Positions 16,527 through 27,808 of a stretch of 64,000 nucleotides of DNA are shown here, in pieces. Within the stretch, counting starts at the first letter, position 1. Each line of letters begins with the position of its first letter. This DNA comes from DASQUK01 sp046726215 (lineage in GTDB: Bacteria; Actinomycetota; Acidimicrobiia; Acidimicrobiales; VFJN01), in contig JBKPAA010000019.1 in the NCBI GenBank assembly GCA_046726215.1, positions 65,446 through 129,445 of the forward strand, in the 5' to 3' direction. The position numbers and the translations under genes are program-made. The notes below the pieces were generated by a model that saw nothing but the letters and a program-made list of their open reading frames with translations, was not told where the DNA came from and ran no database searches.

Positions 16527-17999
16527 GTGTCCGACGCCCAAACGACCGATTCCACCGCCCCCGCCGCCACCGCCGACGGCGAGGTCGGCGCAGAGTCGGG
16601 ATACACCCCGCGCCAGATCGTCGATGACGATCTCGGCGGCAGCTTCGCCGACGCCATCGACGCCACCCTCGTGTCCGTCGAGGATGGCGCCATGGTCACC
16701 GGGACGGTGGTGCGCGTCGACCGCGACGAGGTCCTTCTCGACATCGGCTTCAAGTCCGAGGGCGTGATCCCGAGCCGCGAGCTGTCGATCCGCAACGACG
16801 TCGACCCCAACGAGGTCGTGAAGGTGGGCGACCAGATCGAGGCCCTGGTGCTCACGAAGGAGGACAAGGACGGCCGGCTGGTCCTGTCCAAGAAGCGGGC
16901 CCAGTACGAGCGGGCCTGGGGCGACATCGAGCGCGTCAAGGAGGACGACGGGGTCGTGTCCGGCCCGGTCATCGAGGTGGTCAAGGGCGGCCTCATCCTG
17001 GACATCGGCCTGCGCGGATTCCTCCCCGCGTCGCTGGTCGAGCTGCGCCGGGTTCGCGACCTGCAGCCCTACGTCGGCAAGTCGCTCGAGGCCAAGATCA
17101 TCGAGCTCGACAAGAACCGCAACAACGTCGTGCTGTCCCGCCGGGCCTGGCTCGAGGAGACGCAGCGCGAGCAGCGCGAGGACTTCCTCGCCAATCTGAA
17201 GCCCGGCGAGGTGCGCAAGGGCGTCGTGTCGAGCGTCGTGAACTTCGGCGCCTTCGTCGACCTCGGTGGCATGGACGGCCTCATCCACGTATCCGAGCTG
17301 TCGTGGAAGCACGTCGACCACCCGGGCTCCGTCGTGTCGGTAGGCGACGAGGTCGAGGTCCAGGTGCTCGACGTCGACCTGTCCCGCGAGCGCATCAGTC
17401 TGTCGCTCAAGGCCACCCAGCAGGACCCGTGGCAGGAGTTCGCCACCAGCCACCGCGTCGGCGAGCTGGTCTACGGCCGGGTCACCAAGCTGGTGCCCTT
17501 CGGTGCCTTCGTGCAGGTGGGCGACGGCATCGAGGGCCTGGTGCACATCTCCGAGATGTCCGCGCACCACGTCGACCTGCCCGAGCAGGTGGTCACCCCC
17601 GGCGAGGAGCTGTGGGTCAAGATCATCGACCTCGACCTGCAACGACGTCGGATCAGCCTGTCCATCAAGCAGGCCGCCGAGGGTGGCGTGGTGGCCGCCG
17701 AGTACCAGGAGCACTTCGGCGAGCACGCCTACGACGACCAGGGCAACTACATCGGCCCCTCGGTCGAGCACTCGCCCGAGGCCGACGAGGCCTGGGCCGA
17801 GTACTACGAGCAGAGCCCCGAGGCGGCCGCCGCTGCGGCGGCCGCCGCTGCGGCGGCCGCGTCGGTTGCCGACGCCGAAGCCGCGTCGGCGGATGACACG
17901 GCTGGGGCCGATCCCGGCGCTGTCGATTCCGCCCCGGTCGAGCCCGCCGGGGGCGAGCCCGGCGCCGACGACGGTGAAGCCGACACGCCTCAGCCCTGA
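16527..17999 (+). CDS. rpsA: 30S ribosomal protein S1
   Basis: Predicted 490 residues with four S1 (OB-fold) domains at about 56-122, 144-208, 228-296 and 311-380; repeats three and four share the F-G-A-F-V motif (VNFGAFVDLGG, VPFGAFVQVGD). S1 binds mRNA on the small subunit and helps initiation, especially on structured leaders. The C-terminal ~110 residues are acidic and end in an Ala-rich tail coded by 15-base repeats (from ~17823), so its length may vary between strains. GTG 16527 is chosen for its upstream purine run; TTG 16494 in frame would add 11 residues. Confidence 0.94.
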   Translation: MSDAQTTDSTAPAATADGEVGAESGYTPRQIVDDDLGGSFADAIDATLVSVEDGAMVTGTVVRVDRDEVLLDIGFKSEGVIPSRELSIRNDVDPNEVVKVGDQIEALVLTKEDKDGRLVLSKKRAQYERAWGDIERVKEDDGVVSGPVIEVVKGGLILDIGLRGFLPASLVELRRVRDLQPYVGKSLEAKIIELDKNRNNVVLSRRAWLEETQREQREDFLANLKPGEVRKGVVSSVVNFGAFVDLGGMDGLIHVSELSWKHVDHPGSVVSVGDEVEVQVLDVDLSRERISLSLKATQQDPWQEFATSHRVGELVYGRVTKLVPFGAFVQVGDGIEGLVHISEMSAHHVDLPEQVVTPGEELWVKIIDLDLQRRRISLSIKQAAEGGVVAAEYQEHFGEHAYDDQGNYIGPSVEHSPEADEAWAEYYEQSPEAAAAAAAAAAAAASVADAEAASADDTAGADPGAVDSAPVEPAGGEPGADDGEADTPQP

Positions 18000-18023
18000 A
18001 CCGCCCCGGTAGCGTCCGCCGCC

Positions 18024-18632
18024 GTGCTGGTCGTAGGGCTCACCGGGGGCATCGGGTCGGGGAAGTCGACGGTGTCGGCACTGCTGGCAGCCAAGGGCGC
18101 GGTGGTCGTCGATGCCGACGCCATGGTCCGGGACCAGCAGCGGCCCGGCACGCCGGTGTTCGATGCGATGGTCGAGCGGTTCGGTCCGAGGATCGTGGCC
18201 GCCGACGGCACGCTGGACCGCGCCGCCGCCGCCGACATCGTGTTTGCCGACCCCCAGGCGCTGTCCGACCTCAACGACATCGTGCACCCGGCGGTGGGAG
18301 CGGAGGTCGCCCGGCGGATGGAGGAGCTGTCGGCCACCGACGCGGTGGTGGTGCTCGACGTGCCGCTGCTGGTGGAGGCGGCGCGCGGCTATCCGCTGGC
18401 GGGACTGATCGTCGTCGACGTCGACCCCGACATCGCCGTGGAGCGGTTGGTCGTGCAGCGCGGCATGACCGAGGAGGACGCGCGGTCCCGCATGTCGCGC
18501 CAGGCGAGCAGGGAAGAGCGCCGGGCGCGGGCCGACGTCGTGATCGACAACCGCGGCACGCTCGACGACCTGGCCCGCCAGGTCGATGCCGCCTGGGACT
18601 GGATCGAGGGGCTGCGGGCCCGAGCGGGCTGA
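18024..18632 (+). CDS. coaE: dephospho-CoA kinase
   Basis: Predicted 202 residues, usual length. P-loop GLTGGIGSGKSTVSALL at the N-terminus, VVDADAMVRDQQRPG (substrate site), IVHPAVG, VVVLDVPLLVEA and a LID-like segment ERLVVQRGMTEEDARSRMSRQ. It phosphorylates the 3'-OH of dephospho-CoA, the last step of CoA synthesis. The rpsA-coaE-uvrB order is common in actinobacteria. TAGCGT (18010-18015) ends 8 bases before GTG 18024, predicting a leaderless transcript despite the short gap to rpsA. Confidence 0.95.
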   Translation: MLVVGLTGGIGSGKSTVSALLAAKGAVVVDADAMVRDQQRPGTPVFDAMVERFGPRIVAADGTLDRAAAADIVFADPQALSDLNDIVHPAVGAEVARRMEELSATDAVVVLDVPLLVEAARGYPLAGLIVVDVDPDIAVERLVVQRGMTEEDARSRMSRQASREERRARADVVIDNRGTLDDLARQVDAAWDWIEGLRARAG

Positions 18633-18737
18633 CCCCAGGGGCTTGCGTCGGCGCGACATCCGTTCGCCTGCCGATCTCCGGGGCGACACCGGCGCCTCAC
18701 TGCCGGTTCACGATCGCTCGTTACCTTGCGCGCAGCG

Positions 18738-19604
18738 ATGTCCGACTGGATGCGGTGTCCCGCCAGGCGAACGCTCTACGAGTCGCGCCGAGCGCTACTG
18801 GCTGAGTCGTCCTCGGGTCATCGTGCCGACCTGCGCGTGCGCATCGGCGAGGGCGACCTGCCCGGCCAGGTGGAGCTGGTGTGGCACGGCGTCAACGACC
18901 GCGCCAACCTGCGCCACTTCCTGGCATCGCCGGTGCGCTGGGGGGAGTGCGACGTCCGGCGCGACCGGCGGGGGCGGCTGGCGTTGCGCCACGACGCGTT
19001 GGGGGAGGCGGCGGAGCAGGCGTCCGGGGACGGGCCCGCGCAAGCCCTGATGGCCGAGGAGTTCGTCCGGGCCGCGGTTGCGGTGGGGAAGGGCATCAAG
19101 CTCGACATCAAGCAGGCCGACATCCTCGACGAGGTGCTGGCGCTCGTGGACCGCGTCGGGGTTGGCGAGCGGACCCTCTGGTTCAACGGACGTGTCGACG
19201 TGTTGGGCGCCGCCGGCGTCCGGCGCCTGCGGCGGGCGTGGCCGGCCGCCACCCTGCAGTGCCCGATCGACGCCCTTGCCCCGGCGATGGTGGTGGCCCC
19301 CGACCGAGCGCGCGCCGCGCTCGGCGAGATGGCGTCGTGGGGTGTCGACCGGTTCTCGCTGGCCTGGGGCACGACTCACATGGCGCTGGTGCTCGACCGG
19401 CTCGACGAGTGGGGGCACGACGTCAACATCTACGCGGTCGAGAACCTCGACGACTTCCTCAGGGCCGTGTTGCTGTTGCCACGCTCGGTGACGGCCGACT
19501 TCAACTTCCCCGAGTGGCACTACTTCGGGCGGGGCGCCGGTCGGGGCGGCCGCTACCACCGCTACCACCTCGACCCGGCACCGGCGGCCGCAGACGTCGC
19601 CTGA
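18738..19604 (+). CDS. FAM151/menorin-like (GDPD-fold) protein
   Basis: Predicted 288 residues. The pattern VELVWHGVNDRANLRHFL, LALRHD, KGIKLDIKQADILDEVL, TLWFNGRVDVLG and SVTADFNFPEWHYFG matches what I know of the FAM151 (menorin) domain, a relative of glycerophosphodiester phosphodiesterase barrels: acidic and His residues sit at the strand ends (H near the start, E, D, K). Enzyme activity of the family is poorly known, so no reaction is assigned. ATG 18738 is preferred; TACCTT (18722-18727) ends 10 bases upstream. It lies alone between coaE and a convergent small gene. Confidence 0.65.
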   Translation: MSDWMRCPARRTLYESRRALLAESSSGHRADLRVRIGEGDLPGQVELVWHGVNDRANLRHFLASPVRWGECDVRRDRRGRLALRHDALGEAAEQASGDGPAQALMAEEFVRAAVAVGKGIKLDIKQADILDEVLALVDRVGVGERTLWFNGRVDVLGAAGVRRLRRAWPAATLQCPIDALAPAMVVAPDRARAALGEMASWGVDRFSLAWGTTHMALVLDRLDEWGHDVNIYAVENLDDFLRAVLLLPRSVTADFNFPEWHYFGRGAGRGGRYHRYHLDPAPAAADVA

Positions 19605-19628
19605 GCCGCGGGAGAGCGTGAGGCGGCC

Positions 19629-19910
19629 CTACGCGCTCAGGCGGAGCCGGTGGAGCCAGGCGCGGGCCCGTGCGAGCACGTCGGGTCGGACACGCGGCTT
19701 CGCCGGGGTGGCCGGTGCCGCCCGGGTCGTAGCCGCTTCGGTCACCCCGTCGACCAGCAGCCCGGCCAGCTCTCCGGCCGCGGCCACCGGCACGCGGACG
19801 GCCCCGGTACAGACCTCGTCGCGCCAGGTGCTCACCACGAAGGTCCGCCGCTCGGGGTGCCAGGTCGTGCGCAGGTAGGTGCCATCACGGCGGGCGTCCT
19901 CGATGAGCAC
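19629..19910 (-). CDS. conserved small protein of unknown function
   Basis: From GTG 19910 the product is 93 residues: IEDARRDGTYLRTTWHPERR, then TFVVSTWRDEVCTGAVRVPV, then an Ala-rich helix and a basic end (ARARAWLHRLRLSA). The DGTYLRTTWHP..TFVVS.W....C.GAVRV order looks like a real folded beta-rich domain, unlike the biased translations around it. The frame stays open upstream, but that part has low-complexity composition and crosses palindromic repeat family 1, so it is left out. The start is uncertain. Confidence 0.55.
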   Translation of the reverse strand: MLIEDARRDGTYLRTTWHPERRTFVVSTWRDEVCTGAVRVPVAAAGELAGLLVDGVTEAATTRAAPATPAKPRVRPDVLARARAWLHRLRLSA

Positions 19911-20002
19911 CCGACGCCGGTGCGCCGCTCCATCCCCCGTGGTGCGAGTGTGCGCCGATGCCGGGCCAACTGTCGAGCGGCCGACCTCGGGCCAACCGGC
20001 AA

Positions 20003-20078
20003 CGGCGCCGATTCGTCGCGAGTACCGCAAGAAATTGGCGCCGGAACGATCGGGGGGCGAGAAATTGGCGCCGGAACG
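20003..20078. repeat. intergenic palindromic repeat family 1, copy B, with an extra half-copy
   Basis: 20004-20044 matches copy A (6320-6360) at about 35 of 41 positions: GGCGCC ends around the core TCGCGAGTACCGCAAG. The 19-base right half AGAAATTGGCGCCGGAACG (20030-20048) is repeated exactly at 20060-20078. The surrounding gap (19911-20366) between two minus-strand genes holds no other feature I can support. Confidence 0.7.
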
Positions 20079-20366
20079 TCGCCCCGCAGGGGACGGAGAG
20101 CGAGGTCCGGTCGCCGGGTCGGTCGCCGGCGTGACCCCTTGGGCTCGACGCGCCGCACCGGCCGGGGGCAGCCCACCGCACCCGCCGGCCGGCACGGCCG
20201 GAACCGGCCCGCCTGCCGGCTCGGGAGGCGACAGCTTCCTCCCGAGCGGGCGCCGAACCGCTCCCGCGCCGGTACTCATGGTCGGGCACTTCTGGGCGCG
20301 CCGTCGTTGTCATACGACACAGTTCGCGTGTGCCCGCGGTCACACTACGGTCGGGGAGCGTGCGGA

Positions 20367-21074
20367 TCAGCCGGCGAAGGTGCGCAGCCCGTCGGCGTCG
20401 CAGATGGTGACCGACCGCCGCCCGGTGATGACCAGCCCGCGGCGGCGCAGCTCGGCCAGGCCCCGCGCCACCGACTCCCGCGAGGCGCCGATCAGCCCCG
20501 ACAGCTCGTGCTGCGACAGCGCCAGCCCGACCTGGACACCGCTCTGGCCTGCGTCGCACCGTCCCGGGTCGGCGCGGGCGCCGGTGGCGGCCTCGTCCAG
20601 GACCTCGATCAGCACCCGCGCCAGCCGGCGGGTGGCGTCGTAGGGACCGAATTCCGTCCGGCGCCGGTCGGCCCCCCGCAGCCGGCTGATGACGAGGCGC
20701 AGCAGCGCGAGGGTCGAGCGGGGATGCGCCTCGAGGAACGTCTGCAACTCCCGGGCGGCGATGACGCGGCAGCGTACGGGTTCGAGCGCGATGACGGTCG
20801 CCGACCGCCGTTCACCGGGATCGAGCGCTCCCATCTCGCCGATCAGGTCTCCCGGACCACGCACGCTCAGCGTGACCTCGTTGCCCTCGGGTGTGCCCGT
20901 GAACACCCGCACCCGCCCCTCGAGGACGAGGTACGTGGTGTCGTTGTGGTCGCCCTCGAGGATCATCCGCTCGCCCCGCCGGTAGGACCGGGCGCGCCCG
21001 ATCTCCCCGAGGGCGGTCCGTTCGTCGGCCGCCAGCGAGCCCAGAAAGCTGCCGACGGCAGGAAGCTCCGCCAC
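20367..21074 (-). CDS. Crp/Fnr-family transcriptional regulator
   Basis: Predicted 235 residues from GTG 21074. The cyclic-nucleotide-binding-like domain (~20-130) has ILEGDHNDTTYLVLEGRVRVF and GDLIGEMGALDPGERRSATV, the GExx-R/S-A phosphate cassette that suggests a nucleotide ligand. The C-terminal helix-turn-helix is LSQHELSGLIGASRESVARGLAELRRRGLV. No Fnr-type Cys cluster. The frame is open further to 21116, but TAACCT (21088-21083 on the minus strand) ends 8 bases before GTG 21074, which fits the leaderless pattern and the usual family N-terminus. It is divergent from uvrB. Confidence 0.9.
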   Translation of the reverse strand: MAELPAVGSFLGSLAADERTALGEIGRARSYRRGERMILEGDHNDTTYLVLEGRVRVFTGTPEGNEVTLSVRGPGDLIGEMGALDPGERRSATVIALEPVRCRVIAARELQTFLEAHPRSTLALLRLVISRLRGADRRRTEFGPYDATRRLARVLIEVLDEAATGARADPGRCDAGQSGVQVGLALSQHELSGLIGASRESVARGLAELRRRGLVITGRRSVTICDADGLRTFAG

Positions 21075-21181
21075 GAGCCCGCAGGTTAACCGCCCTGACC
21101 AGGGCATTTCCCGCATTTCTCGCGGACCGCGCCGGCCCGCAGGCCGGTCATGTCACACCTGGTCGGTAGATTCCAACAGCG

Positions 21182-23221
21182 ATGGCCCCGCGCACGTCAC
21201 CATTCCGCATGGTGTCCGAGTTCGCCCCCGCCGGCGACCAGCCGGCGGCCGTCGCCGCGCTCAGCGCCGGCATCGGCAACGGCGAGCGCTACCAGACGCT
21301 CCTCGGCATCACGGGGTCGGGCAAGAGCGCCACCATCGCCTGGACCATCGAACAGGTCCAGAAGCCCACGCTGGTGATCGCCCCCAACAAGTCATTGGCC
21401 GCCCAGCTGGCCAACGAGTTCCGCGAGTTCTTCCCCGACAACCGGGTCGAGTACTTCGTCAGCTACTACGACTACTACCAGCCCGAGGCCTACATCGCCT
21501 CCACCGACACCTACATCGAGAAGGACTCGTCGATCAACGACGAGATCGACCGGCTGCGCCACTCGGCGACGGCCGCGCTGCTCACCCGCCGCGACGTCAT
21601 CGTGGTCGCCTCGGTGTCGTGCATCTACGGCCTGGGCTCACCCGACGAGTACCGCGAGAACGTCCTGTTCCACCTCGTGGGCGACCAGATCGACCAGCGC
21701 GCCTTCCTCCGCAAGCTGGTCGACATGCAGTACGACCGCAACGACGCCAACCTGACCCGCGGTCGGTTCCGGGTGCGGGGCGACACGATCGAGGTCCATC
21801 CCGCGTACGAGGAGACGATCCTCCGCATCGAACTGTTCGGCGACGAGATCGAACGGATCGCGGTGGTCGACCCGGTGACGGGCGAGCAGATCCGCACGCT
21901 CGAAGACCTGTGGATCTACCCGGCCACGCACTATGTCGCCGGCCAGGAGCGCATGAGCCGGGCCATCGAGCGCATCGAGGCCGAGCTGGCCGAGCGCCTG
22001 CGCTGGTTCGAGAAGCAGGGCAAGCTGCTCGAGGCCCAGCGGCTCCGCATGCGCACCCAGTACGACCTCGAGATGATGCAGGAGGTCGGATACTGCAGTG
22101 GCATCGAGAACTACTCGGCGCCCATCGACGGCCGGGGGCCGGGCGAGACCCCCAACACGCTGCTCGACTTCTTCCCCGACGACTATCTGTGCGTCATCGA
22201 CGAGAGCCACGTGGCCGTGCCCCAGCTCCACGGCCAGTACGAGGGCGACCGGTCGCGCAAGCTCGAGCTGATCACGCACGGCTTCCGCCTGCCGTCCGCG
22301 GCCGACAACCGCCCGCTCAAGTTCGACGAGTTCATCGACCGGGTCAACCAGGTGGTCTTCCTCTCTGCCACCCCCGGGGCCTATGAGCTCGAGGTGTCGT
22401 CGCAGGTCGTCGAGCAGATCGTGCGGCCCACGGGCTTGGTTGACCCCGAGGTCATCGTGAAGCCCACCAAGGGTCAGATCGACGACCTCATCGCCGAGAT
22501 CAACGGCCGCGTCGAGCGCAACCAGCGCGTGCTGGTCACCACGCTCACCAAGAAGATGGCCGAAGACCTGAGCGACTACCTGCTGGAGCAGGGGCTCCGG
22601 GTGCGCTACCTGCACTCCAACATCGACACGATCGAGCGCATCGAGATCCTGAGGGCGCTGCGGCTGGGCGAGTTCGACGTCCTCGTCGGCATCAACCTGC
22701 TGCGCGAGGGTCTCGACCTGCCCGAGGTGTCGCTGGTGGCCATCCTCGACGCCGACAAGGAGGGCTTCCTCCGCAGCGACACGTCGTTGATCCAAACCAT
22801 CGGGCGGGCGGCCCGCAACGTCGACGGACAGGTGATCATGTACGCCGACGCAGTCACCGACTCGATGCGCCGGGCCATCGGCGAGACGCAGCGCCGGCGC
22901 CAACTGCAGATCGCGTACAACGCCGAGCATGGCATCGAGCCGCAGAGCATCCGCAAGGCCGTCAACGACATCCTCGCCCACCTCCGGCCCGAGGAGGGTG
23001 CCCCGGTGCCGGGCGATGGCCGCCGGCGCCGGAGGGTGCGGGCGGCCGAGCGTCTGCGCACCGAGCTGGCCGACCTGCCGCCCACCGAGCTGGGCCGCCT
23101 CATCCAGACCCTGGAGGAGGAGATGCACGAGGCCGCCGCCGACCTCCGCTTCGAGTACGCCGCCCGGCTACGCGACGAGGTCGGCGAGCTCAAGCGCGAG
23201 CTGCGGGAGGCGGGCGTCTGA
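21182..23221 (+). CDS. uvrB: excinuclease ABC subunit B
   Basis: Predicted 679 residues, usual length. P-loop GITGSGKSATIAW, beta-hairpin region YYDYYQPEAYIASTDTYIEKD that clamps DNA, helicase box DESHVAVPQLHGQYEGDRSRK, SATPGAYE, motif VI-like QTIGRAARNVDG, and a C-terminal UVR motif (~640-675) that binds UvrC. UvrB verifies damage delivered by UvrA and loads UvrC. TAGATT (21167-21172) ends 9 bases before ATG 21182. The region between it and the divergent crp-like gene is ~107 bases. Confidence 0.97.
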   Translation: MAPRTSPFRMVSEFAPAGDQPAAVAALSAGIGNGERYQTLLGITGSGKSATIAWTIEQVQKPTLVIAPNKSLAAQLANEFREFFPDNRVEYFVSYYDYYQPEAYIASTDTYIEKDSSINDEIDRLRHSATAALLTRRDVIVVASVSCIYGLGSPDEYRENVLFHLVGDQIDQRAFLRKLVDMQYDRNDANLTRGRFRVRGDTIEVHPAYEETILRIELFGDEIERIAVVDPVTGEQIRTLEDLWIYPATHYVAGQERMSRAIERIEAELAERLRWFEKQGKLLEAQRLRMRTQYDLEMMQEVGYCSGIENYSAPIDGRGPGETPNTLLDFFPDDYLCVIDESHVAVPQLHGQYEGDRSRKLELITHGFRLPSAADNRPLKFDEFIDRVNQVVFLSATPGAYELEVSSQVVEQIVRPTGLVDPEVIVKPTKGQIDDLIAEINGRVERNQRVLVTTLTKKMAEDLSDYLLEQGLRVRYLHSNIDTIERIEILRALRLGEFDVLVGINLLREGLDLPEVSLVAILDADKEGFLRSDTSLIQTIGRAARNVDGQVIMYADAVTDSMRRAIGETQRRRQLQIAYNAEHGIEPQSIRKAVNDILAHLRPEEGAPVPGDGRRRRRVRAAERLRTELADLPPTELGRLIQTLEEEMHEAAADLRFEYAARLRDEVGELKRELREAGV

Positions 23222-23239
23222 ATGATCCCCGGTTGGGCG

Positions 23240-23294
23240 ACCCGGAACGTGGCCCGACGGCTAAGTTCAGGTGACCATCACTTAGACACCGGGT
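23240..23294. terminator. nested palindrome after uvrB
   Basis: ACCCGG (23240-23245) pairs with CCGGGT (23289-23294), and inside it CTAAGT (23261-23266) pairs with ACTTAG (23280-23285). It sits 19 bases after the uvrB stop and before the next gene's SD. No U-tract, so a terminator or mRNA-end role is only inferred. Confidence 0.4.
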
Positions 23295-23321
23295 TACGCC
23301 GGCCACGGGGGGAGGAGGAGG

Positions 23322-24071
23322 GTGAGCCACGTCGCATACGACGAGGTGGGCAGGGACTTCGATGCGGTGCGCGACCGCCGACCGGACGCCCAGCGCGTCT
23401 GGTGCGAGCGGGTGCGGCAGTACCTGTCGGACCCACCACCGTTCGCGATGGTCGACGTCGGCTCGGGCACGGGCATCTGGTCGAAGGCGCTGGCAGACAG
23501 CTTCGGCGGCCTCGTCTACGCAGTAGAGCCATCTGCGGGCATGCGCGGCCGCGCCGCCCTCGCCCATCCACACCCACGGGTCGAGTACGTGCCGGGCCGG
23601 GCGGAGGCGCTGCCGCTGCCCGACGAGTCGGTCGGCGCCGCCTGGTTGTCGACGGTCATCCACCAGTTCCCGGACCTCACGGCAGCGGCGCGCGAGCTGC
23701 GCCGGGTCATCGAGCCTGCGGGGTGTGTCCTGGTTCGCAGCGGGTACCCGGGACGGCAGGACGAGATCGAGCTGTTCCAGCTGTTCCCGGGGGCCATGCG
23801 CGTGGCCGAGACCTGGCCCCGGCTCGGCCAGGTCATCACGGCCTTCGAGGACGCCGGTTTCGTCTTCGAGGCGATCGAGCGGGTGAGGGAGCCCACTTTC
23901 GACAGCTACGAAGAGATGCTCGAGCTGCTGCCGGTGATGCGGCGCAGCGACACCGCCCTTGTCGACCTCGACGACGAGGCGTGGAACAAGGGCATCGCCG
24001 CCATCGAGCGGGCCCTGGCGGCGGGCGAACGGCCCTGGGACCTGGGCATGGACCTGCTCGTCATGCGCTGA
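23322..24071 (+). CDS. class I SAM-dependent methyltransferase
   Basis: Predicted 249 residues. Motif I VDVGSGTGIWSKALAD, acidic loop VYAVEPSAGMRG, VPGRAEALPLPDESVGAAWLST (motif II region) and LRRVIEPAGCVLVRSG. The layout is that of the Methyltransf_11 family. The substrate is unknown. GTG start has GGAGGAGG about 6 bases upstream. It sits between uvrB and uvrA on the same strand, one of three class I methyltransferases that directly follow a DNA repair gene in this window. Confidence 0.87.
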   Translation: MSHVAYDEVGRDFDAVRDRRPDAQRVWCERVRQYLSDPPPFAMVDVGSGTGIWSKALADSFGGLVYAVEPSAGMRGRAALAHPHPRVEYVPGRAEALPLPDESVGAAWLSTVIHQFPDLTAAARELRRVIEPAGCVLVRSGYPGRQDEIELFQLFPGAMRVAETWPRLGQVITAFEDAGFVFEAIERVREPTFDSYEEMLELLPVMRRSDTALVDLDDEAWNKGIAAIERALAAGERPWDLGMDLLVMR

Positions 24072-24147
24072 GGCGTGGCGCGGGCAAGGAGTCCGCCCGA
24101 TCGAACATGCGTTCCTCGCGCCCGCCGGGGCGATAGCCTCTGACTTC

Positions 24148-27039
<2,892 letters not shown>

Positions 27040-27049
27040 GAGACGTCGA

Positions 27050-27808
27050 GTGGTTGACAAGAGCCGCCTAGGCCTGCCGTCCGGGGTGACCGCCTGCCTG
27101 TTCGACCTCGACGGCGTGCTGACCCGCACCGCCACCGTGCACGCCGCCGCCTGGAAGCACATGTTCGACGAGTTCCTCCGGGAGTGGTCGACCCGTACCG
27201 GGCAGCCGTTCGTGCCGTTCGACGCCGGCGACGACTACGACACCTATGTCGATGGCCGGCCCCGGCTCGAGGGGACACGGAGCTTCCTGCAGTCGCGCGG
27301 CATCGAGCTGCCCGAGGGATCGCCCGACGATCCGCCCGATGCGCTGACTGTCCACGGTCTGAGCAACCGGAAGAACGAGCTCGTGCTTCGCATGCTGCGA
27401 GAGAGTGGCGTCGAGGTGTACGAAGGCTCGGTGCGCTACGTGCAGGCCGTGCGGGACGCGGGCCTCGGCACGGCGGTGGTCTCTGCGAGCGCCAACGCCG
27501 CCGAGGTCCTCGACGCCGCCGGGATCAGCCACCTGTTCGACGCCCGCATCGACGGCATCGTCGCCGCCGAGCGGCACCTGGCCGGCAAACCCGCACCCGA
27601 CACCTTCCTCGCCGGCGCTGCGGCGCTCGGGGTCGGTCCGGATGGCGCCGCCGTCTTCGAGGACGCACTGGCCGGGGTCGCAGCCGGCCGCGCCGGTGGC
27701 TTCGCACTGGTCGTGGGGGTCGACCGGGTCGGACAGGCCGAGGACCTGCGGGGCCGCGGCGCCGACATCGTGGTCGCCGATCTGAGCGAACTCCTGGAGG
27801 ACGGGTGA
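27050..27808 (+). CDS. pgmB: HAD-family beta-phosphoglucomutase-like hydrolase
   Basis: Predicted 252 residues. N-terminal FDLDGVLTRTATVHAAAWK (nucleophile and acid/base Asp), VVSASANAAEVL (Thr/Ser of motif II), GKPAPDTFLAGAAALGV (Lys) and FEDALAGVAAGRAGGF (Asp pair). The cap (~20-150) is the alpha-helical C1 type of beta-PGM. It would convert beta-glucose 1-phosphate to glucose 6-phosphate. It follows uvrA by 10 bases and overlaps the GH65 phosphorylase gene by 4 bases (GTGA), the standard partner that supplies beta-glucose 1-phosphate. Confidence 0.9.
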   Translation: MVDKSRLGLPSGVTACLFDLDGVLTRTATVHAAAWKHMFDEFLREWSTRTGQPFVPFDAGDDYDTYVDGRPRLEGTRSFLQSRGIELPEGSPDDPPDALTVHGLSNRKNELVLRMLRESGVEVYEGSVRYVQAVRDAGLGTAVVSASANAAEVLDAAGISHLFDARIDGIVAAERHLAGKPAPDTFLAGAAALGVGPDGAAVFEDALAGVAAGRAGGFALVVGVDRVGQAEDLRGRGADIVVADLSELLEDG

